Assembly: GCF_003318235.1 (NCBI RefSeq)
Contig: NZ_QOCG01000013.1
Location: 25,442-89,441, forward strand
Direction of reading: 5' to 3'
DNA: 64,000 nucleotides
DNA from: Loktanella sp. D2R18
GTDB lineage: Bacteria; Pseudomonadota; Alphaproteobacteria; Rhodobacterales; Rhodobacteraceae
Shown: one piece after another, positions 61,747-64,000 of the stretch
How positions within the stretch are numbered: position 1 is the first letter of the stretch
How the letters are laid out: every line of letters begins with the position of its first letter
Translations under genes and position numbers: made by a program
The notes under the pieces: generated by a model
The model's input: the letters and a program-made list of their open reading frames with translations, nothing else
What the model was told of the DNA's origin: nothing
The model's database searches: none

Positions 61747-62388
61747 ATGAACCTTTCCTCAAAACTCACCCTTGGTGCCCTTGCGGGCGGCGTCCTGTTG
61801 GTTGTGGCAGTTCTACCCGCCGAATATGGTGTTGACCCAACAGGCTTGGGCGCAAAGCTCGGCTTGACGAACATGTCCGAACCGCCGCTGATCATTGCGC
61901 AATTCGAGGGCGATCTGTCCTTCAACATTGGTGAATACGACCCGACTGCAGAACTGATTAATGAATCCGTGCAAGGGTTGATCAACCTCGAAGACACTCC
62001 CTTCCACAATGAAATCATCGACATTGAAATCGAAGACTACGGCGAAGTCGAATACAAATTCATCATGCCTGCCGACACCACGTTCGTCTATTCATGGGAG
62101 GTTTTGGACGCAGTTGATGATGGCGTTTACTATGACTTCCACGGTCACCCATCCTCAGACGACGCCGTGAACTTCCCTGACGGGTTCGAAATGGCTTATG
62201 CCAAAGGTGAAGGCCTGACCCAAAGCGGATCCTTCACAACACCCTTCGCCGGCTACCACGGCTTCTATTTCATGAACATCGAAGAGGGCCCAATCACCGT
62301 GCGCCTGAACATCGCCGGGTATTGGGACGTCAGCAAAGAAATGTACCGCGCCATCAATGGCGAGGTCGTCACCAACGAAGAGTTCTGA
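61747..62388 (+). CDS. Transmembrane anchor protein of the HupE operon
   Basis: 213 residues: one N-terminal helix (LTLGALAGGVLLVVAVLPA), then a soluble acidic domain with DIEIEDYGEVEYKFIMPADT, YSWEVLDAVDDGVYYDFHGH and FAGYHGFYFMNIEEGPITVR. It fits the transmembrane anchor family that accompanies HupE homologues. The HGH and aromatic residues could hold a metal or haem. GGAG precedes the ATG. Last gene of the operon. Confidence 0.7.
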   Translation: MNLSSKLTLGALAGGVLLVVAVLPAEYGVDPTGLGAKLGLTNMSEPPLIIAQFEGDLSFNIGEYDPTAELINESVQGLINLEDTPFHNEIIDIEIEDYGEVEYKFIMPADTTFVYSWEVLDAVDDGVYYDFHGHPSSDDAVNFPDGFEMAYAKGEGLTQSGSFTTPFAGYHGFYFMNIEEGPITVRLNIAGYWDVSKEMYRAINGEVVTNEEF

Positions 62389-62836
62389 CGCAATGCCGCG
62401 CGAAAATTGAAGGTCGGCCGAAGAACTGAAAGCCAGATAGCCAATAACTTTTCTTACCTCCATGAAAGCGATCCGAAGTTAGCCGATTGTAAAGTCGACC
62501 TATTTGGATGGGATATTTGCGTTGCATGTTCTCGAAAGAAACCTTTGTAGACGTCACAACGTCCTGTGCGTGGGACTCTTAGCTGACTTCGCTGCGTTTG
62601 CAGATCGAACGAACTAGATCGTCGCTCTGAACGTCTGCCTTATTCAATTTGTCGAATCTGGTTTGCACCCGCGGCGAAAGTCCGGTTTCCGCCCGTTGTG
62701 TCAATCAACGCGAACGGCCCAATCTGCGGTTCGATGTCCGGCCCTTCAGCGCAAAACTGGATGCCGCCAACTCAAGGCCAGAGGTGCTCGCAGTAGCACA
62801 TACGGTGGGTGAAATTCTTCAATGCAGTGATGCTAT
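62389..62836. other. Intergenic region with dispersed repeat
   Basis: 448 bp between the anchor protein and the IMPase-like gene (convergent). Holds copy B of the degenerate repeat at about 62660-62760 (gcacccgcggcgaaagtccg ... cggcccttcagcg). No gene recognised; no convincing terminator. Confidence 0.45.
62660..62760. repeat. Degenerate dispersed intergenic repeat, copy B
   Basis: Shares GCACCCGCGGCGAA, TCCGGTTTCCGCCC and TCCGGCCCTT words with copy A at 56375-56475; CCCGTTGTG and CGGCCC are shared with 63910-63945. Imperfect, not an ORF. Confidence 0.45.
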
Positions 62837-63607
62837 TCATGCATCCTTCTTCAGCAGAGAATCAACTTCGGGTACACATGCATTGTGTACAAGAACATCC
62901 GAGGGCGCCTGCAAGAAGTCGTTGAGCGGCTTGTCGTGCCACACAACCCCGCCAGCCTCTTCGAGTAGGATCAAACCGGCAGCGACGTCCCAGATGTTCA
63001 GCAGTGGCTCATGAAATGCATCAACCCAGCCACTTAAAACCGCAAGAAACCCAATTGTTGCAGCACCATTGCGACGATGTTCGATGCCATTGGCATGCAG
63101 TCGCGTGATCCTGTCCAAGTAGTCGGATAGCGAGCTGCGTGGTGACGTTCCCAACGCCACAAGCGGTGCTGCGGTCGGCTCATTATCAAGTCGAACCGGC
63201 ACGTTATTGATATAGCAACCTTTTCCACTCTCTGCCCATGCCGTCACCCCGAGGTCTGGAGCATGGATCACACCCAATTCCAGTGCTGACCCATTATAGC
63301 GGGCAATTGATACTGCCCAATCCGAGGACCCGCGATAGAAATTGACTGTGCCGTCGATGGGATCGACAATCCACGTGCAAGGTTTGTGGGTATCAAGACC
63401 ACCTTCCTCGCCCAATATCGCCGCATTGGGATCTATAGCGGTGATCCTTTGTCGGAGCAGGTTTTCGACCGCGATATCCGCCGCTGTGACCACATCCATT
63501 GGGCCTTTGATCGTGGAGTCCATGTCCGCGGGGTGTTGGCGCATCTTTTGGGCCAGCGCACCGGCGGAACGCGCCATGTCCAATGTCGCATCAAGATAGT
63601 CAGTCAT
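62837..63607 (-). CDS. Inositol monophosphatase family protein
   Basis: 256 residues from the ATG at 63607. Metal-site motifs of the family: ILGEEGGLD (Glu-Glu), WIVDPIDGTVNFYRGSSD (Asp and Thr ligands) and LNIWDVAAGLILLEEAGGVV (late Asp). It removes phosphate from inositol phosphate, 3'-phosphoadenosine phosphate or similar small molecules; substrate unknown. A longer frame back to 63733 is unsupported. Single gene between repeats and an IS remnant. Confidence 0.9.
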   Translation of the reverse strand: MTDYLDATLDMARSAGALAQKMRQHPADMDSTIKGPMDVVTAADIAVENLLRQRITAIDPNAAILGEEGGLDTHKPCTWIVDPIDGTVNFYRGSSDWAVSIARYNGSALELGVIHAPDLGVTAWAESGKGCYINNVPVRLDNEPTAAPLVALGTSPRSSLSDYLDRITRLHANGIEHRRNGAATIGFLAVLSGWVDAFHEPLLNIWDVAAGLILLEEAGGVVWHDKPLNDFLQAPSDVLVHNACVPEVDSLLKKDA

Positions 63608-63667
63608 TCTGCGTGGTTCCCCGCATGACCGAAGACAGCCCAAGCCGTATGATACGCTTGGGTAAAC

Positions 63668-63784
63668 CGAAGGCAGGCTGAGATCGCTATCTTCGAATAC
63701 ATCAACGGCTTCTACAATCCACGCCGTCGTCACTCAGCACTGGGTTGGAAAAGTCCGGTCGCCTTCGAACGTAAGGTGGCTTAA
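63668..63784 (+). pseudogene. IS3-family transposase C-terminal fragment
   Basis: The plus strand encodes RRQAEIAIFEYINGFYNPRR then RHSALGWKSPVAFERKVA and a stop at 63782-63784, the end of an IS3-type OrfB (DDE transposase). The frame is closed by a stop just upstream (~63650), so only about 38 residues remain. The rest of the insertion sequence has been lost. Confidence 0.85.
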
Positions 63785-64000
63785 ACGAGCACAGGGGGCG
63801 GCACGAAAGCGCGACAGGTCCAAGTTGTACATTTTTAGAAGTATTACTTTGCTCCAATTTATTTTGTGCAAAGTTGACCTTAAAGTATATCGCAGAGAAT
63901 GTCGGCAATCTGCCCGTTGTGCCGATCGGCACTTCCGGCCCAAAGCCGCCGTTGGCCGTGACGATAAAATGCTGCGGCGTGGCCTGTCGAAGCGGACATT
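63785..64000. other. Window end: IS remnant flank and dispersed repeat copy C
   Basis: No gene. The first ~50 bp may hold the old IS end. From about 63900 the degenerate repeat recurs (ctgcccgttgtgccgatc; cttccggcccaaag), ending in gaagcggacatt, a word also found near 50575. Confidence 0.45.

Noticed and set aside
1..64000. CRISPR array or rRNA operon
   Set aside because: No regularly spaced identical repeats and no rRNA-like conserved stretches were seen.

Overview
The window looks like a chromosomal segment of a marine alphaproteobacterium of the Rhodobacteraceae (Roseobacter group). Three things suggest this: a formate dehydrogenase locus with the DUF3305/DUF3306/TorD/DUF4444/DUF6505 accessory set, a SPOR-dac-tmk-holB-tatD cluster, and degenerate intergenic repeats of a type I associate with this family. 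No species can be named from the sequence alone.

Layout. (1) 1-3.8 kb: the end of an MlaD/PqiB-type lipid-transport gene with its PqiC-like lipoprotein, then a convergent pair of sugar-metabolism genes (Gfo/Idh/MocA oxidoreductase and TIM-barrel isomerase). (2) 3.9-15.4 kb: a cofactor-rich formate dehydrogenase locus in two divergent operons. The minus-strand operon is DUF3305, DUF3306, TorD-like chaperone, Tat-leader small protein, fdh3A, fdh3B, fdh3C and a 40-residue membrane ORF. The plus-strand operon is a multi-FeS protein, DUF6494, Mrp ATPase, DUF4444 and DUF6505. (3) 15.5-17.7 kb: a tungstate ABC transporter (tupBCA), which suggests the dehydrogenase uses tungsten. (4) 17.7-21.2 kb: a sitABCD manganese/iron importer behind a tandem pair of 7-1-7 Fur-family boxes. 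(5) 21.5-26.7 kb: a polyamine-type ABC importer with a DUF1330 gene inside the operon and intercistronic hairpins. (6) 26.7-33.1 kb: housekeeping genes (AEC carrier, PhnP-like hydrolase, tatD, holB, tmk, D-Ala-D-Ala carboxypeptidase, SPOR lipoprotein).

(7) 33.3-49.2 kb is an accessory island. It starts at the 3' end of tRNA-Ser(UGA), where a large serine recombinase reads antisense through the tRNA. It then carries parDE, a DotA/TraY chimera, a short resolvase, AT-rich unknown genes, and a mobilisation module (VirD4/TraG-like coupling protein with an abnormal Walker A, MobA-type relaxase, MobC). A second integration module follows: a P4-type tyrosine integrase, an AlpA-like regulator and a recombinase remnant. 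The island abuts a 5'-truncated MFS gene. It resembles an integrative mobilisable element, or a composite of two, because no complete conjugation machine is present.

(8) 49.2-64 kb: a sugar isomerase, a 1.8-kresidue autotransporter adhesin, a divergent TetR/MFS efflux pair with two matching operators, and a DUF6152 - DUF6644-like x2 - HupE/UreJ - transmembrane anchor operon. That operon is my best candidate for an undescribed membrane/metal-related system. An inositol-monophosphatase family gene and an IS3 transposase remnant follow, among degenerate intergenic repeats.

All assignments rest on reading the sequence and on memory of protein families. No database search was run.
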